Shown: positions 33,201 to 45,230 of the stretch, piece after piece
Layout: each line of letters opens with the position of its first letter
Position numbering within the stretch: position 1 is the stretch's first letter
Assembly: GCA_905250115.1 (NCBI GenBank)
Contig: CAJNOI010000144.1
Location: forward strand, 1 to 64,000
Length of the DNA: 64,000 nt
Direction of reading: 5' to 3'
Source: Adineta steineri
Lineage: Eukaryota; Rotifera; Eurotatoria; Adinetida; Adinetidae
The notes under the pieces: generated by a model
What the model was told of the DNA's origin: nothing
Database searches by the model: none
The model's input: only the letters and a program-made list of their open reading frames with translations
Translations under genes and position numbers: made by a program

Positions 33201-35835
33201 TATTATTAATATCGATAAAAAGACCCCAACACGAGTTCTTCACATACATTGCTGAAATACTAGTAGTTGAATTTAATGTCCATTTATCAACTCGAGTATT
33301 TGAACCACCATTATCGACATAGATATCACCATTAATAGCAACGAATATAGAATATGGACTAGATAAACCACTGGTGAGATTCCTTATAGGTACGCTGCTA
33401 CTGTCATGCCATACCTGAACACGATTTGTACTTCGCTCAGATACATATATAGTATTGTTAGTATCAATAAATATACCATACGGAGATGTTCCAAGTGTAG
33501 TTGTATTTGCAAATGTTATTCCGTTGGCACTCCAAGTAGTATAGGCAGTGAACTCAGGTAAATTGTAAGAAAGAACTAAAATACATATTTATCCAAAGTT
33601 CTTATAAAAATTATTAAACTATATCAAAGGCAACAAAGACACTTGGTCTTAATAAGCCCGTATTCGGCGACAATATATGAATCATCTACTCTATACTTAG
33701 ATATTATGGATTTACATACGCTTAACGATTTGTTTTTTGTTTCGCTAGATTGATAGATTAGTTTAGTATATCAGAAACTCTATAGAAATCGTTCAAATCT
33801 TTTATTGTCTTCAGTTAGCAATGCTCGAAAACTGAGAAACCGGAATCTTTCAACTGTCAGAAACTATTAGACAAAGCTATTTTGCTTTTCTAAATTATAC
33901 ATATACAACTTGAAAATAGGAAGGGTGAGTGTTGGTGGTAAGATCAAAAAAAGTCATAAAAGAATTTATTCCCTTTCAAAACTCCTCTACTGGTAGCTCA
34001 TATATATGCCTTTATATTCATCTCAAGATTTTCTAGTTAGAGCTGAACTACCTCTAGCCTAAGATGGTGCTAAGTTTGGAAAGACCAGACGAGACCGGAT
34101 GAACAGATCTAAATTCATCCTAACTGCTTGCAAATGCGATTTCATACTTGAACAATGCTATTTGACATGGTTCAACTTTATAAGAGTAGAAAAGTAAATC
34201 AGATAGACTCGTAGTAATCAGTCAAAATCTATACTGAGATCAACTGGTTATCTGTATCGTATCTATTTCTATAGAAGAATTTAAGAGGTATTCCAATTTC
34301 CAGGCTTTAAGCACTTCTTTTGTAAAAAGAAGAGCACAGTCTACACTAGGTCACTTTCAAACATTCTGATAAAGAAATTACATACGTGTCGAAGACGATG
34401 CAGTTGTCGAGTTCGTAACAAGAGAAGCTGATTGAGTAATATTGGTTGATGCTACTATTAAAAAAAAACATAAACTATTGATAAAGTATAATCGATAAGA
34501 AAATACCAGTAGACATAGTTGTAACGGCTGTCGTTCCATCTACAAGAAAAATTGAATTAAAAAAGAATAATTTTATTCAAAAACAAACACAGGATAAATT
34601 TTTCTCTCTCGAATTTGAATATAAGGACATGTATAAGTGTGTTATGAATTTCGATGACGAGAACATCAACCCTCGTTCACTTATACTCATACCCGCCTAT
34701 TGTTGAATCTGATACAAATAATTTTTACTTACTACATGAATTTGTAATCAGAAGAAATTTTTGAATTCTATAATTGTTGAAATCAGTTACGAATATATTT
34801 CCATAACTATCAAAACTAAGCTGTATTGGGAAATTTAACTGATTCGATAGCGATCCTTGTCCAGAACATGCAGCTATACATCGAAATCCGTAAGGTCCCG
34901 AGCCAATAAGACGATGATTATTAGAATCAACAATAAAGAGATATCCATCAGCATCAAGAACAACTGCAGTTGGTAAGTTCAATGTGATAGTTCCTGTTGA
35001 TATTGTTGTTCCATTTAATTGTCCTGATACAAATTTTTGAATCTGATTATTGCCACCATCAGCCACATATAAGTTTAGATTATTATCGACAAAGCTCGAG
35101 CGAGGATTATTAAGTGTAAGCGATGTTGCTCCAGCAGTGCCTGTACCCGCGACAATGGCCCATATATTTAACCTTGTATCCAATGATTGCGAGACAATTT
35201 TATGAGAAGGATACATTGTACAGTAGAGCATATTATTGATATCGACGAAAATACCAGTGCATTGTGAGCAAACATACATCGCTGGAACACTACTGTTTGA
35301 ATTTGATCCCCATTTGTCTACTCGCATATTTGAATAGGCATTGTCGACATAAATATCACCATTGTCTGTGGCGAAAAGGCTAAAAGGTTTGACTAAACCA
35401 CTGGATATAGTTCTTGTGGGTGTCGTATTGCCGTTCAGCCATACTTGGATCCGACTATCCACCTGATCAGCGACATAGACGGTATTAATTGAATTGACAA
35501 AAATACCAACAGGAGATGCACCAACTGTCGCGCTAGTCGCAAACGTTATTGCAGTGGAATTCCATGATGCATTTGCACAAAGCTTAGGTTGATTATAGGA
35601 AATACCTAGATAAAATAATAAGAATGATTTTAAACATAATGATAGACACTCTACATTCAATCAATTTATTCATAATGCTCTCATAGATATTTATTTCGAA
35701 AGAAAAATTGTTCCATAAAATTAAATATCTTATTTTTACATTAAATACATTAACAATTTTAACAAAATCCATACCTGATGTTTGCCCAATAAATAACGAT
35801 AATAACCAAATATTGAAGAAGTTAAATAGTTTCAT
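21250..35835 (-). CDS. Polycystin-1-like receptor channel with NHL-repeat ectodomain
   Basis: A gene of about 14.6 kb with many exons, predicted to encode roughly 3,500-3,800 residues. Exon 1 (35775-35835) is a signal peptide. Four NHL exons follow (34733-35605, 32700-33575, 31105-31992, 30169-31053), with two short Thr/Ser linker exons (34507-34539, 34386-34454) after the first. Then come a Ser/Thr tract (29168-29980) and a REJ region (about 29111 to 27400, with C.INPFDGT...FTIECPNWYDVDG). A GAIN/GPS region has THLTTFAGGF near 25200, followed by the first membrane pass and a PLAT domain (about 24960-24440). Further passes precede the polycystin extracellular loop (WIDEKTRAVFIQLTLYNPSV, about 22600), the channel passes (21680-22470) and a C-terminal coiled coil (IDQLLEAFDR, AELLRLKKAGV). 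From REJ onward this is the known polycystin-1 order. NHL in place of PKD and lectin repeats is unusual. Likely role: surface sensing with GPS self-cleavage and cation signalling. Confidence 0.88.
24071..24092. repeat. Single telomere-like arm in an intron
   Basis: CACAAGGATGTGGGTGTAG without a clear partner, in the polycystin-like gene's intron after the exon ending IAPQQ. Confidence 0.4.
26553..26608. repeat. Telomere-like palindrome inside an intron
   Basis: The left arm TGAAGGGTGTGGGTGCTGAT and the right arm ATCGTCCACACCCACAGCCT pair well. It interrupts the region between REJ and GPS of the polycystin-like gene, in non-coding sequence between exons. Confidence 0.8.
29168..29980 (-). repeat. 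Ser/Thr low-complexity exon of the polycystin-like gene
   Basis: A single exon of about 271 codons that is almost only Thr and Ser (runs such as TTTTTTT, SSSS), with phase-1 edges at both ends. It would form a mucin-like, heavily O-glycosylated stalk between the NHL blocks and the REJ region. The DNA is an irregular mix of the complements of ACT, ACC, AGT and AGC. The opposite strand is also open (Val/Leu only), which is a by-product. Confidence 0.85.
33576..34385 (-). other. Long intron of the polycystin-like gene
   Basis: About 0.8 kb, much longer than most introns here. It holds a single diverged telomere-like arm (GGAAGGGTGAGTGTTGG, about 33919-33935) and no coding signal. Confidence 0.45.
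34628..34698. repeat. Diverged telomere-like palindrome in an intron
   Basis: ATGTATAAGTGTGTTATGA on the left faces TTCACTTATACTCATACCC on the right, in the intron between the first NHL exon and the first linker exon. The pairing is partial. Confidence 0.4.
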
Positions 35836-38800
35836 ATTATTTATCTGAAATAAAATTTATTTTTATATCAATGAATGTTAATATGTAATAAAAAAAATTA
35901 TTAAATAGAATACTTTTACAATCTTCAATAGATTTCTAGAGCTTAAATAAAATCTTATACGATACAAATGATTGTAAAATGACATGATTTAAATAATAAT
36001 ATTTTTTTCTTTAATAGTCAAACACTACTAAATAAAATACAAATATATGAATTTAATTTTCTATTATAAATATTTTTGTCTCTATAGTGAACTAAAAAAA
36101 AGAATTTCGAAATTTTTCAAAGATTATTAATTTTATAGTCTGACATAAGAGATGAATCATTTTAAAATATTATTGTGATGAATAGGAACTTTTTGAAAAG
36201 CTGATTCTTATGTTTTATCTTATCTGTATTGTATTTATAAATATAAACAATATGTTAATACGAAAGAATTTGTTTTTTACCTGAAAGTATATTGTAATTA
36301 TTTTATTTAATTTAAAAAAAATCTAGTTTATTGTCCTTTTTTATTATCATCAAACGGTTAAAGAAAATGCATTTAAAAGGACATTCTATTAATAGATTTC
36401 TTTTGAAACATTTTTAAATAATATTAAAAAGGAATATGTTTGTTTGTTCTACTTTATTCTCTAAGCAATTTTCATATTCTAAAATCCAATTGTGCAACAA
36501 GAAAGATTGTTTATCCTATTTATATGAGACAGAATAATCATTTTTCATCCAATAACTAATATTTGATTGAACTTCTGTATGTTTATCTTAAAATATCTGT
36601 TAATCAATATTTTTCAAAAAAAAGATTCGAGAAATATTTTTTTTTCTCTATTTAATTAGTTATAAAATGTTGACATATGATTAAAAATAAATAAATCATT
36701 TTTACATCATATTTCTAAACATCTGCATATTATTACTTATACAATAAAATGAAAAATATGATGAAACGGATATTATTTTTGATTTTCAATGATTGAAATA
36801 ATAATTTGTATCAAAATCATTCCGTAATTTTAATTTTTAACCAATTATATTTAATGATTTTCAAAGAAATTTGTATCTTAATTAATGAAAATGAAATACA
36901 TCAAAAATAGTGTCCGTTACATCATTTTTTTATAACACTACTGATATTTTTATCTAATCTGTGAAGATTAATAATTATTTTAACTAAATAAAAAATAATG
37001 TACGAACCACATAAATTTCTTTAAATAAATATTTAAAAAAAAAGAAGTGAAGATCTATATTTATATATCATCCTGAAGTGATGATGATCGAGGCAACGCA
37101 GTATTTGATGATCTTACTCTTAGTTAATGTGACTAAAATAAATAATCGTTTTATCGTAGTTATGAAAAGCTTACCTCTTCCAAGATTCTTTTGAACAAGA
37201 TGAAAGAAAAATGTAATATACTAATATTCTCGAGAATGTCTAATAAATATGTTTGCTCTGTAGCATACTATCACGTTGGTGACGATTCTTTTTTCTTCTC
37301 TTATATTATGCTTGGTTTATCACTTGTAAAAATAAAAAAAAAAGACAATGGAAGATAGAAATACAACACCTAAGAAATATGTATTTTAAATCAAAGAATA
37401 TCCCTCAACAACGAATTGATAATCTATTATATTAGATCGAAATTCAGATTAAAAATATATACTCATAGAAAGATTTAAATGAATTATAAATTACCACATT
37501 TTTCTGTGTATAATTATCTGAGAAATAATGAATAGAAATATCATTCGTAGAAAGTACATGATCATAGTGTCGAAGTATCAACAAAAATAAACAAATATTA
37601 TTCATCGATATAATTAAATAGTTTCAGCGTATATTTTTTTTCTCAAAAAGTTTATTTTAGATTTTCATTTGTAAAAACTCTTAGTAAGTAATAGAAAAAG
37701 TTGATTATTCAAACAGAACATTGTCGTCATCACTAAAAAGAAAAAAAAACTCTATGTGTTATTATAGAACTATACACAACTAAATATATTCTGGCCTCCA
37801 ATTATAATTTTTTTTTGTAAATATAGGATCGTTTAATACACCGATTTTACTTAAAATTTCAATTATGTTGACACCATCGCTTGAAATTCACTTATTAATA
37901 AAGTTAACATAAGTAGCTAGACATTAATCAGCATATTTAATTTACTTTTTCATTCAAGAATATGTTAGGTGGTATCATTACCTATCTTCATTTCTTTCTG
38001 ATATCATATATGTATATCTTGTTTCGTTTTGTTGTCACATATACATATATCATATATAGTGTGATTCATCATCTTCTTCCATATGTGTGTTCTCATTCTC
38101 TTCCAAGTCGTTCATGGATTTTTTCTTTCCTGTCGTTCACATATATGTTGCTATATGTTATGAAATTTTTCCTCATCCTATTCTTTTGATCTCCTGTTGA
38201 ACATATTCCTAACAGAGTGATCTACCATTCTATATATAGCGTGTGTTTTTCTTCGAATAAGCAGAGATATAGGATTCTCATCTTCACAAATATGTAGTTA
38301 ATTTAGATATAATTACTAAGCTCAACTATAACATTTTTATTCACATACGTAAATAGTATATTTTTCTAAATTATATTAAACAAATGAAACTAATTTGTAA
38401 TTAAATCTTTTAGAAAGAGTGGAAAATAAATTAAGTAATATCTTCTATGATATCCGATAAACTACGTGTATTTTATCATAAATTGATGGTCTACAAAATG
38501 CTTACCCAGCAGAATTCAGAATTTTATATACTTATGCTCTATCAACCAGTCCATCAATTACGAGAAAATAAAATCATGCTATGAATTCTATTTCTTTAGC
38601 AGAATTTTACATAAGTTAAAAGATCCTGAATTTTGCTAAGTAAGAATTTTGCAACTGCTATCGGATACAGAACATTTCGACTGGAAACCCTCTTTAGAAC
38701 TCCGAACTGTTGAGATCGGTTTCCAATTAAATATATCTAATTGATAACACTTGTCAGACATCTTCATTCGTACAGATATATTTGCTTGTCAAATATATCT

Positions 38801-39130
38801 CTTTTTCTTTTCTTTTTAGAATTACATTGTATCGATCATTCAGTGTAATATATCCTTTAGAAGATTTTGATTCAAAAACAAATATACTAAACTAACAGCA
38901 TGTAGTCGTATTTTTCGTTTTATTTAGAGACAAAAGAAAAGATAACAATTTGCTCGTTGATATATGACGTATTGTCTTTATTTTAGAAAAAAGAAAAAAA
39001 AGAGGAATTATAAAATACGAAAATACATTATCATTCTGTAATATTAACAACACCAAAATCAAGCATTCTGAACAGTGAATAAAAAGTCGTTATTGTATCC
39101 ATTTCGTAAGATAGTTCTATCATTTCTTTA
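35836..39130. other. Intergenic, about 3.3 kb, no gene seen
   Basis: Very AT-rich, with no supported gene. A 75-codon frame at 37962-38189 is hydrophobic by composition only. The first few hundred bases must contain the promoter of the polycystin-like gene, but I can mark no motif. Confidence 0.45.
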
Positions 39131-40177
39131 TTACTGTATACCAGTCGTAGTTTGAAGCTGTTGATAGATCGTATTATGAGGCTGCACTCGAATAGATCTT
39201 GGTCGTGATAGTAGAACTTGCATTTTGATAGTTAAATATTTCCTTATTTTATCTGTAAAAATCAAGTTCAGTAACATCCATATACCAAAGCCGAATGAAA
39301 GCAAAACATAAGTGACTCGTTGTGCATAGGGTAACGATTCTGCATTAGGAAAAAAATTAGCTCGAAGAAAGAAAATCAAATATGGAAAACTCATGAGTAA
39401 TACAACACAAACGATAATAAAAAGGCAACCAATAAAACGAAGATCACGACGTTGTCGACGTTGGTCAACTACGTTATGAGAAATGTTTGTTGAAAAAGAG
39501 CGTTGTTTTGAGAAATGTACAATTCGAATATAAGTTGGGATAATGATGGCAAGTGGAAGGAAATAAATAAACATTGCTAGATACAGAAAGATGATTATAT
39601 CATTTATTGATGCCTAAATTAAAGATAAAAATATATTTGAGGAGATCATCAACTAATAACACAGAAGATATATTCAAATTTCTATTGAAATTTTCGATGA
39701 AGAATGATTATAGAAACCTACCTGGCCGATGCGCCTACCAGGCTGATATACAATCCGACCAAGTACTAGTGCTGGTATGCCAAATGTAGCCGAAATTAAC
39801 CACTGAAAAATCGTCATAGACACTATGACTTGTTTCGATTGAAAATAACGTCGTGCTGCAAAGACAACGACAAAGAGACGATGCAATGCTTGATTACAAA
39901 TTGTATGATACAAAAGACCACATCCAGCGTGAAGTAGAAAACCTCGAAATGAACATAGTCTATCATTTCCATCACTTGTTATTTGATAGATTGCTTGACA
40001 ACCACAAGTTATATTAATAATCAGAACAGCGACTGCTGAATTGAAAGCAAGCATAATATTTGATGTATGAAGTTTACGATGAAAAACCACAATAGCGATA
40101 AAGACGATGGCACAAGTGACACCACAAATACTACATAAAATCATCCATACAGATGATGAAATCTCAAGAATATTCAT
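39131..40177 (-). CDS. Rhodopsin-like G protein-coupled receptor
   Basis: Two exons, 39722-40177 and 39131-39613, join in phase 0 (CAG/GTAGG donor, TTTAG acceptor) to give about 312 residues. I prefer the ATG at 40175-40177 (MNILEISSS), which places a short outer N-terminus before the first membrane helix. A longer in-frame start at 40258 exists. Seven helices are visible: WMILCSICGVTCAIVFIAIV, IMLAFNSAVAVLIINITC, a third with LLYHTICNQALHRLFVVVF, VIVSMTIFQWLISATFGI, FLYLAMFIYFLPLAIIIP, FIGCLFIIVCVVLLMSFPYL and VTYVLLSFGFGIWMLLNLIF. The last is followed by a helix-8-like DKIRKYL. The D/E-R-Y motif after helix 3 is replaced (FAARRY) and the NPxxY motif is altered (LNLIF). The ligand is unknown. 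This matches a divergent bdelloid serpentine receptor type. Confidence 0.78.
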
Positions 40178-40574
40178 GTTGAGAAAGAAGAGAATAAGAT
40201 TAATTGAATAACTGAGAAACTTTTGACTTCTATATTTTAAATGAATGTTAGAATACAATGAAGTATTTTATGGCATCTATGTACAAGGATAAATGTCCAT
40301 ATGTCAATATACCATTATCTAGTCTAGTAAAGATCATAGAAATATTCTCATGATTACCTTCCGTCGGAAAAGACTATATTATTTGACAAAATGTCATTCC
40401 AACAGTAATCTTATGTATGTTCTCTCATGATGACTTGCACGGGTGAACATTTCATAATGAGTACATGAAAAGACATTTTAGATAATTATTATATGCTCTT
40501 TTGATATGAATGTCTTTTGTCTAACCTAAGCAGCTAATTTCATTTTTCGATAAATTACTCTCAATTTCTACCGC

Positions 40575-41140
40575 TTATTCAATCATAATATTCAACAAAA
40601 TAATTTCATAGTTTGTTTTCTATAATAAATGAACTTGTAATTCAATTTCAGCTACCATCACAACAAATTTAAACAAAAACATTTTTGTATTTATAGCAGT
40701 TGTATTATATCATTTGTTTACTTCAATACATCTGATCTTTCACTGATTCAATGATAACACAAAGACTTATTTTAAATTTCTTACCCACAACCTCAATTAC
40801 TCGAACTTAATACATCATACAATTGTTTTAATAAAAGTACAAATTCCTACTATATGTGACTGAATATGCCAATCTTTCCAGTAAATACAATCTTCTCATT
40901 TATCACAGTCATTTTTCAACATACTGTTATAGATATTCTCGACCTTTTTACGAACAGACAACACTACAACAAATTACAACAAGACAAATGATACACGAAT
41001 AACAAGTATATTTAAGTACGAGTACCACTTCGTTGGGGAATTGGATATACTTGATTCATATTTTTACATCCAACCAGCTCCTTCAGAGAAACAATCAACT
41101 GATTTCGAAATCTTTTTGATAAACAATAGCAATAAAAAGA
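40575..41140. repeat. Direct repeat of 43015-43561
   Basis: Includes the last exon and 3' flank of the GPCR at 41012-42057. It matches 43015-43561 in the same orientation at roughly 85-90 percent by eye. Shared strings include AATTACAACAAGACAAATGA and TGATTTCGAAATC. Confidence 0.8.
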
Positions 41141-42057
41141 ACTCTAAAAAAAAGAGAAGAATAAATGTCAGTTAAGAAAGTAACAAGCATACAATTTACC
41201 GCATATATTGCAAAACCATAAGTAGCAGCAAATGAAATAACTAACTGTTCCACTGTTTGTCTATAGGTATCTTTAACTACATTTGCTGTAATGACTGTGT
41301 ATATTTGCCAAGTTGCATATGGACTATTAAACACTAATACAGCAAATATTTGAGATAATGCCATACTAATTGTTTGTTTTGTAAGAGAAGAAAGTGATCT
41401 TGTTACACTAATAGTTTTCATATGTCGAACAGTGAGGAATCCAAAAATAGAAATAACAGTGATTGGAATAATAGTGACAATGCCAAGAGAGACAACATAG
41501 CTACGATACTTGGCATAAATTGTATTTGTTGCGATACACATTGGGGTACCTCTTACAATAACAAGATCTTGAAAGAAGTAGTAAGGTAGTTCATGAATAA
41601 ACCAAATGCAAAGAGTACCAATTATTAGATATCGTGCTATTCGAATATTGCTCTTCTGTCGTACAGCAACTGATGGAGAGGAACACATGAAAATATCAAT
41701 AGCTTGTAAGCAAATAAAAGTACATGTACTCTGAGCATTAATATCGACAAAGCCGATGCGCGTTTTACACCAAATTCGATTTGTTAAAGTAAAATTCATT
41801 TGAAAGCCTGTACTAAGAATTCTAGTGGTTAGACCAACAAGGAGAATGTTGAGATCAAGAAAAGTACGAACAAACATGTAAAGAGAGCATCCATTGTTCT
41901 TGTAATTTCCAACTTTAATGAAGACAATAATATTGAGAAGATTTCCGAGTATGCCACCAATCAATAGAATAAAACCTAAAACAAGGGTTGCATATTGAAA
42001 ACCAGTTTGAAGTTGAAGAATTGTTAATGTCATGCTAGTGTTGTTGTTCGATGACAT
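41012..42057 (-). CDS. Rhodopsin-like G protein-coupled receptor
   Basis: Two exons, 41200-42057 and 41012-41143, join in phase 0 to give 329 residues. Reading past the donor gives a different tail ending DFEIS, but splicing gives the standard end of helix 7 and helix 8 (IYASSFYCYCLSKRFRNQL), so splicing is preferred. Helix 1 carries GGILGNLLNIIVF with the usual Gly-Asn. The conserved Cys pair is present (RIWCKT before helix 3 and PMCIAT in the second outer loop). The D-R-Y position is replaced. The N-terminus has N-glycosylation sites (NNTS). The C-terminal tail ends RSGTRT. The class is peptide-receptor-like by general form; the ligand is unknown. A second copy of its last exon lies at 43439-43561. 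Confidence 0.82.
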
Positions 42058-43014
42058 TGTCGCGTTCTTCGGAACTACTTTTATTTAATGAATGAAGATG
42101 TTACATTCAGAACATTTTCTTTCTTATTATAGTCATCAGATAAGAAATATCATGTCGTTGGAAGAGAATTAGCTTTTTCTTTTCACTAGAAGTCCACTGA
42201 ATTAATTTTATAAAAAAAGAGAATGGATTACACTCGTTTTTCTACTAAAGATTACTGAGAATAGAAGCACATCTTTTAAATAATCGGACTATAAATGACT
42301 GCGTAGAGTAAGAAAATCTATCCGACTTTGCTCAGAAGAAGTATTGTATCAAGCATCTGAACGAGATGTAGTTTTGACAGGTATCATGAAGTGATCCTCT
42401 TTCATTTTGTAATTAAAACACTGCGATTTTTTCTTCTTGTGAAACTAACACATATCATTTTTGTTTTCTCAACTCGAAACGATGACATCCATCAGTAACA
42501 GTAATTAATAAAGAATGACGTATTTTGTATGCCTGGTCGAATTATTTCTGAAATACATCTTAATCCATTATAAGAACATCTATATATATTTTTTTTCTGA
42601 TGTTTTGTGAGAGTCAAAATTAAAAAGGGAATAGCATAATAGCTAGCTTTTTCCGATTTTCACTAAGCAAAAGCGTCGGACTTGTGACATGTTTTGATAT
42701 AATATTATATTTGATCAGATTATTGTTTAACCAGATATCTCTGAGAATGTTTTCAAAAAAGGTCCAGTATTAATATTAACATAGTCCTAATTAATTGTTG
42801 GTTATGTTATTTGTAATGGATAGAAGAATCTGAAAACTACATTCGTAGATATGACTCAGATAATTAAATTTCCTTCTCCTAATATTAATCGATCACAGAC
42901 AAGTCTCTATTGAATGTAAAAATGAATAATTATATTATTTGACAATTCATTTTAATTATTTGCTAAAGTAGAATGTTTTGACAAGTCTTGTAATCCACTA
43001 AGCAGTGTTTATCC
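42058..43014. other. Intergenic, no gene seen
   Basis: About 950 AT-rich bases upstream of the GPCR. I see no coding pattern and no clear repeat. Confidence 0.4.
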
Positions 43015-43561
43015 AATCATATTATTCAACAAAATACTTTCATAGTTTGTTTACTATAATAAATGAACTGCTAATTTAATTCCAATTATCATTACAACAA
43101 ATTTAACCGAATACATTTTTGTATTTATAGCAATTGTGTTATATAATTGTTTTACATCAATACATATGATTGAATTGTAAAACTAAGACTTATTTTAAAT
43201 TTTTTACCCTCAGCCTCAATTACTCGAACTCAACACATCATACAATTGTTATAAAAATAGCACACATTTCCATAATATGTGATTGAATATATCAATCTCT
43301 TTAGCAAATACGATGTTTTCGTTTATAACAGTTATTTTTCAACATAATTTTTGTAGATATTTTAGACGTTTTTACGAACAGACAACACAAGAACAAATTA
43401 CAACAAGACAAATGATACACGAACGACAAATATATTTAAGTACGAGTGCCAGTTCTTTGAGTACTTGGAAGTACTTGATTCATATGTTTACATCCAACCA
43501 GCTCCTTCAGAGAGACAACCAACTGATTTCGAAATCTTTTTGATAAACAATAGCAATAAAA
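43015..43561. repeat. Second copy of the GPCR 3' region
   Basis: Direct repeat of 40575-41140, cut by the N run that begins at 43562. Confidence 0.8.
43439..43561 (-). CDS. Partial GPCR, last exon only (cut by gap)
   Basis: On the minus strand the sequence next to the gap reads FYCYCLSKRFRNQL and continues to a stop after RTGTRT, like the last exon of the neighbour gene. The rest of the gene should lie beyond 43562 but is not found after the gap. Either the gap hides a full gene copy or the copy was cut during duplication. Confidence 0.65.
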
Positions 43562-43661
43562 NNNNNNNNNNNNNNNNNNNNNNNNNNNNNNNNNNNNNNN
43601 NNNNNNNNNNNNNNNNNNNNNNNNNNNNNNNNNNNNNNNNNNNNNNNNNNNNNNNNNNNNN
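43562..43661. other. Assembly gap, 100 N
   Basis: Exactly 100 N, the usual placeholder for a gap of unknown size. It falls inside the duplicated GPCR segment, so duplication probably broke the assembly. Confidence 0.95.
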
Positions 43662-43800
43662 CAAGCGATTCCGGAATGTGTAACTTTCCGGAATAGGATG
43701 ACTGCTCCCTCTTTTTTGATTTTTTCTCTTGTTTTTTTTCTAGCCCATCAGAATAGTATTCTAGATCTGTCCGATCGAAACGAAAATTGTACTTGAGAAT

Positions 43801-43835
43801 ATGGATGTGGATACTGACTGAATCATCCACACCCG
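43801..43835. repeat. Telomere-like palindrome (short form)
   Basis: ATGGATGTGGATACTGA and AATCATCCACACCC pair over about 10 bases. It is duplicated at 46597-46648. Confidence 0.6.
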
Positions 43836-44380
43836 TTTTTTTGCAATTAAACTATAACTCCGAATTGGTGATGCTCATCTCTGTATTGCAATATACTATA
43901 GGACGAAAAGGTAATATATTATATAAGAGAAAAGGAAAGAAAATATGAGTATATCAAAAATTTCAATGACAATTATAAGCAGTGTTATTCATATTTGTTT
44001 TTGCTTCAACGAACATAATTATTAAAGTATGTTAAAGGTAAAAAATATTAATTGAAATAGTTAATGAAAGACTTTTACTTTTATTCTGTCAATAGACATC
44101 GATTTTATTCTAGAAAAAGTACTAAAAAACTAGTCATTTCGAACTATGCAGTTTAGTCAATCTTAGTTAAAATGTATCACTACGTAATGCAAAAAGATAA
44201 ATCATTGTTTTATCTAATGCAGCTTTTTATTTTATAAATAAAATAAAGGAAACAGACATCTTTAAAATTCCATTTTCATCAAAAAAAAGATTAATATAAG
44301 ATATTTTTTGAAATGATGCTGTATTGATGAATTTATCATGTATAAAAGTATTTCAAGATATTGTTTTCAATCTATTTAGG

Positions 44381-44680
44381 TTAACGGGGATGTAAACTTC
44401 TCATAAACGATCGACCAAATACACCGACATCTTGGTTCATTGCATGATTTATACCTGAATAGTGAGGTCTACTGTTAGGCATATATGTTGCATAAGCTGT
44501 TCCAGTGCTAGGCATATGTGATGCATAAGCTGTTCCATGAGTTGCTTGAGGGTGGTGAGCATAACCACGAGCAGAATGAAGTTGATGTCCAGTATTATTG
44601 TTTAAATATTGTTCCATTTGTGCAGCTACATCATTATAATAAAGACCAGTGCCAGCACTCATTCCAGTAGGAGCACTCAT
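44381..44680 (-). CDS. Small Tyr/His/Asn-rich protein, copy 1
   Basis: A single-exon frame of 99 residues that begins MSAPTGMSAGTG. It contains YNDVAAQMEQ, a possible short helix, then NNNTGHQLH and repeated short motifs GTAYASHMP / GTAYATYMP. There is no signal peptide or membrane segment. Conservation of the frame with the copy at 47170-47418 (shared MSAPTGM, YDVAA.MEQ, NN.GHQLH, YASHMP) despite many DNA differences supports real coding. The function is unknown. The composition suggests a disordered cytosolic or secreted-granule protein. Confidence 0.62.
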   Translation of the reverse strand: MSAPTGMSAGTGLYYNDVAAQMEQYLNNNTGHQLHSARGYAHHPQATHGTAYASHMPSTGTAYATYMPNSRPHYSGINHAMNQDVGVFGRSFMRSLHPR

Positions 44681-45230
44681 TATTCAATCGTTGTTGATAA
44701 ATACGAAGAATAAATAAAATATACGTAGTATTGAATATTTTACTTATGTTTTGCCTCAATAAAATCTCGTCAATATAAAGACGTCGAATTGCGACATCAT
44801 TATCAATCAAGCATAACGGTGAAAAAAAAAATAATTACTTTTTTACATATTCGCCACGTGTTATTTCACAATCGAGGAAGTGATCAATATGACTGATAAC
44901 ATTTCATCATGTAATTTACCATTTTTCTAATTATTCCTAAGAAAACAACAGTATAAAAATAATTTCAGATACAATAATAATAATGATATTTTCACAATAT
45001 TTATTATTAAATACTCAAAAATAAAATAATCATGTTGAATGCTATATATATATATATTTAAGTAATTCTTTCCTTGGTAAGTGATTCATATTTACTATCC
45101 TTGTTAATTGGTAGGTTATCTTTTATCCTAAAATTGTTTCCACAAATCTATCCCAAAACGAATTCTTCGAATGGCGATTTTCATATGGAGATTCACTCTG
45201 ATAACTAATTTGGAACAAATTACAGACATT

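Larger units (their letters stand above)
30169..35605 (-). repeat. Four duplicated NHL exons in the polycystin-like gene
   Basis: Exons 34733-35605, 32700-33575, 31105-31992 and 30169-31053 each encode about 291-296 residues with the same order: SYNQP.LC or similar, TYTW-like start, GIFV....TVYVAD, VDKW/VDKY, NNLYC, VAG.G.AGS, YVAD..NNRIQ, IVLD..GYL.I.D..NHRI, GFRC...C, SFDSYGNI.V.D.NNYRIQKF. Each begins and ends in phase 1. Confidence 0.88.

Noticed and set aside
37962-38189. Hydrophobic 75-codon frame
   Set aside because: Composition follows from T-rich DNA. No homologue, splice signals or paralogue were seen.
41095-41199. Unspliced C-terminus of the GPCR ending DFEIS
   Set aside because: Splicing at 41200/41143 gives a normal end of helix 7 and a helix-8 motif, so read-through is unlikely to be the main form.
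43465-43830. Frames that run through the N gap
   Set aside because: They are artefacts of translating N. The real coding content is the GPCR last exon on the minus strand.
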